This document shows positions 63,021-64,000 of a stretch of DNA of 64,000 bases, in pieces; the stretch's first letter is position 1, and each line of letters starts with the position of its first letter. Source of the DNA: Paraflavitalea devenefica (GTDB lineage: Bacteria; Bacteroidota; Bacteroidia; Chitinophagales; Chitinophagaceae); contig NZ_JAARML010000007.1 of the NCBI RefSeq assembly GCF_011759375.1, positions 248,001 through 312,000 on the forward strand. The letters run 5' to 3'. A model generated the notes under the pieces. It saw nothing but the letters and a program-made list of their open reading frames with translations, had not been told where the DNA came from and ran no database searches. The position numbers and the translations under genes are program-made.

Positions 63021-64000
63021 ATGAAAAAAGCTTTACTTATCCTGGCCCTCTTATTTTCCTGCCAACTCTACGCGTTAGACTACTACTGGGTAGGCGGCGG
63101 CGGCAACTGGAGCGAACTGAGCCATTGGCGGCTGGGCAGCCCTGCCGGGGCTATCCCCAGCATCATACCATCTTCAGCCGACAACGTGTTTTTCGATGCC
63201 AACAGCGGTTTTGATACGGCCACCGTCAAAACCGTTACCCTCGATGCCAACGGGTTCTGTAACAATATGACCTGGGGCAATGTGACTAACAACCCCTCCT
63301 TCATTACGGCCAACGCTGCTTTTACCGTGCAGATCTCAGGCAACTTGTCGCTTTCCCCCACTACGACCTACCGGGTCATTGCGGCATTTAAAGGAGCCGC
63401 TCCGGCCACCCTCACCACCAATGGTACCGTACTGGGCCCGTTCGGTGTGGAGATCGACAAGCCGGGCAGCAGCCTCACAGTGACCGATAGCCTGATCGTA
63501 CCGTCAAACATCTCTACTACCGGCACTAATGTAGTCATCCTCACATCGGGCACTTTCAACATAAGCGGTAAAAAAGTTACTATTTACCAGTTTTCGACCA
63601 ACAACACCAATGTGCGCACGCTGGACATGGCCAATGCCAATTTCACTGCCAATCTTTCTTTCCAGTTTTATGGTTCCAACAAAACCCTTAACGCGGCAGG
63701 CTCTACGCTGAAAACTTTTTACTACTATTCTGATGGCGGTACTTATAATAAGGTGACCGTGACTTCCGCAACCGGACCTAATGTGATTATCATAAACAAC
63801 TCGACTTTTTCGGCGCTGACATTTTCGCCGGCTGCCAGCGCTATCTACTCAGACATTGGGAATGGGAATACCGTAGATACCCTTATTTTTAATGCACAGG
63901 GCTCCATTGGCAGCAACAATACCGTGGGGAGTGTTCTTTTTGGCGTGGCCGGTTCAATGGACGGCACAGGCAATGTGATTCGCAAAATTACATCCCTTGA
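63021..64000 (+). CDS. Large exported adhesin-like protein (3' part outside window)
   Basis: The frame is open from the ATG at 63021 to the right edge, at least 326 residues. A signal peptide (MKKALLILALLFSCQLYA) is followed by DYYWVGGGGNWSELSHW, the repeat start of large surface proteins in Bacteroidota. The rest is Asn/Thr/Ser-rich with short beta strands and few charged residues, as in gliding adhesins and type IX-secreted proteins. The C-terminal sorting domain, if any, is not in view. It is divergent from the GntR gene. Confidence 0.8.
   Translation, partial: MKKALLILALLFSCQLYALDYYWVGGGGNWSELSHWRLGSPAGAIPSIIPSSADNVFFDANSGFDTATVKTVTLDANGFCNNMTWGNVTNNPSFITANAAFTVQISGNLSLSPTTTYRVIAAFKGAAPATLTTNGTVLGPFGVEIDKPGSSLTVTDSLIVPSNISTTGTNVVILTSGTFNISGKKVTIYQFSTNNTNVRTLDMANANFTANLSFQFYGSNKTLNAAGSTLKTFYYYSDGGTYNKVTVTSATGPNVIIINNSTFSALTFSPAASAIYSDIGNGNTVDTLIFNAQGSIGSNNTVGSVLFGVAGSMDGTGNVIRKITSL

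Noticed and set aside
1..64000. CRISPR arrays, rRNA and tRNA genes.
   Set aside because: No regular spacer-repeat array, ribosomal core sequence or cloverleaf-like gene was recognised on either strand by eye.

Overview
The window comes from a Bacteroidota genome, most likely family Chitinophagaceae (Chitinophaga, Niastella or a relative). The evidence is two SusC/SusD outer-membrane pairs, an ECF sigma/FecR cascade feeding a SusC with an STN domain, LytS/LytTR signalling, DUF4153 and DUF1223 proteins, a large cell-surface adhesin-like protein, and several -7 elements of the Bacteroidota type (TAnnTTTG). No rRNA, tRNA, CRISPR array, insertion sequence or phage gene was seen. Both ends cut through a gene.

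Layout. 1-8.5 kb: a cut serine hydrolase, an Ohr/DUF1223 pair, a LytS/LytTR two-component system, a secreted protein, a glyoxalase-fold protein, a YCII protein and an NAD(P)-binding oxidoreductase. 8.5-12.1 kb: a second, paralogous oxidoreductase preceded by a sigma-54-type promoter and a 12-bp-arm palindrome, next to a GAF/AAA+ sigma-54 activator. 12.2-21.6 kb: an ECF sigma - FecR - SusC - SusD - double-TlpA thioredoxin unit on the minus strand. 21.7-32.2 kb: housekeeping and accessory genes (DUF1801, Gfo/Idh/MocA, serine hydrolase, DUF4153, topoisomerase III, MFS exporter), a candidate small RNA and a pair of repeated operator-like sites. 32.2-35.1 kb: a two-gene beta-helix enzyme operon with tandem LacI-style operators.

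35.6-45 kb is the accessory stretch. It holds an unknown acidic-tailed protein; a three-gene HipB/HipS/HipT-like toxin-antitoxin locus with four copies of its operator; an AT-rich patch with a gene relic and an orphan propeller lipoprotein; an AraC regulator; a DUF4932 metalloprotease-like protein; and a Fic enzyme whose promoter and start codon sit inside tandem 31-bp palindromes.

46.3-62.8 kb is a ten-gene glycan-utilisation operon on the minus strand: SusC, SusD, a sialidase-like enzyme, a GH127-like enzyme, a second sialidase-like enzyme, a Kelch-mutarotase/sodium-symporter fusion, two uncharacterised proteins, a DUF1080 hydrolase and a Gfo/Idh/MocA oxidoreductase. A FadR-type GntR regulator lies upstream. 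The same GntR-type palindrome sits at the SusC promoter and at the regulator's own promoter. SusC/SusD would import the glycan, the periplasmic hydrolases cut it, the fusion transporter takes up a released sugar acid or keto-sugar, and the DUF1080/oxidoreductase pair suggests 3-keto-sugar chemistry. No classical sialic-acid catabolic gene is present, so the substrate is open. All functions are read from motifs and family resemblance; no database search was run.
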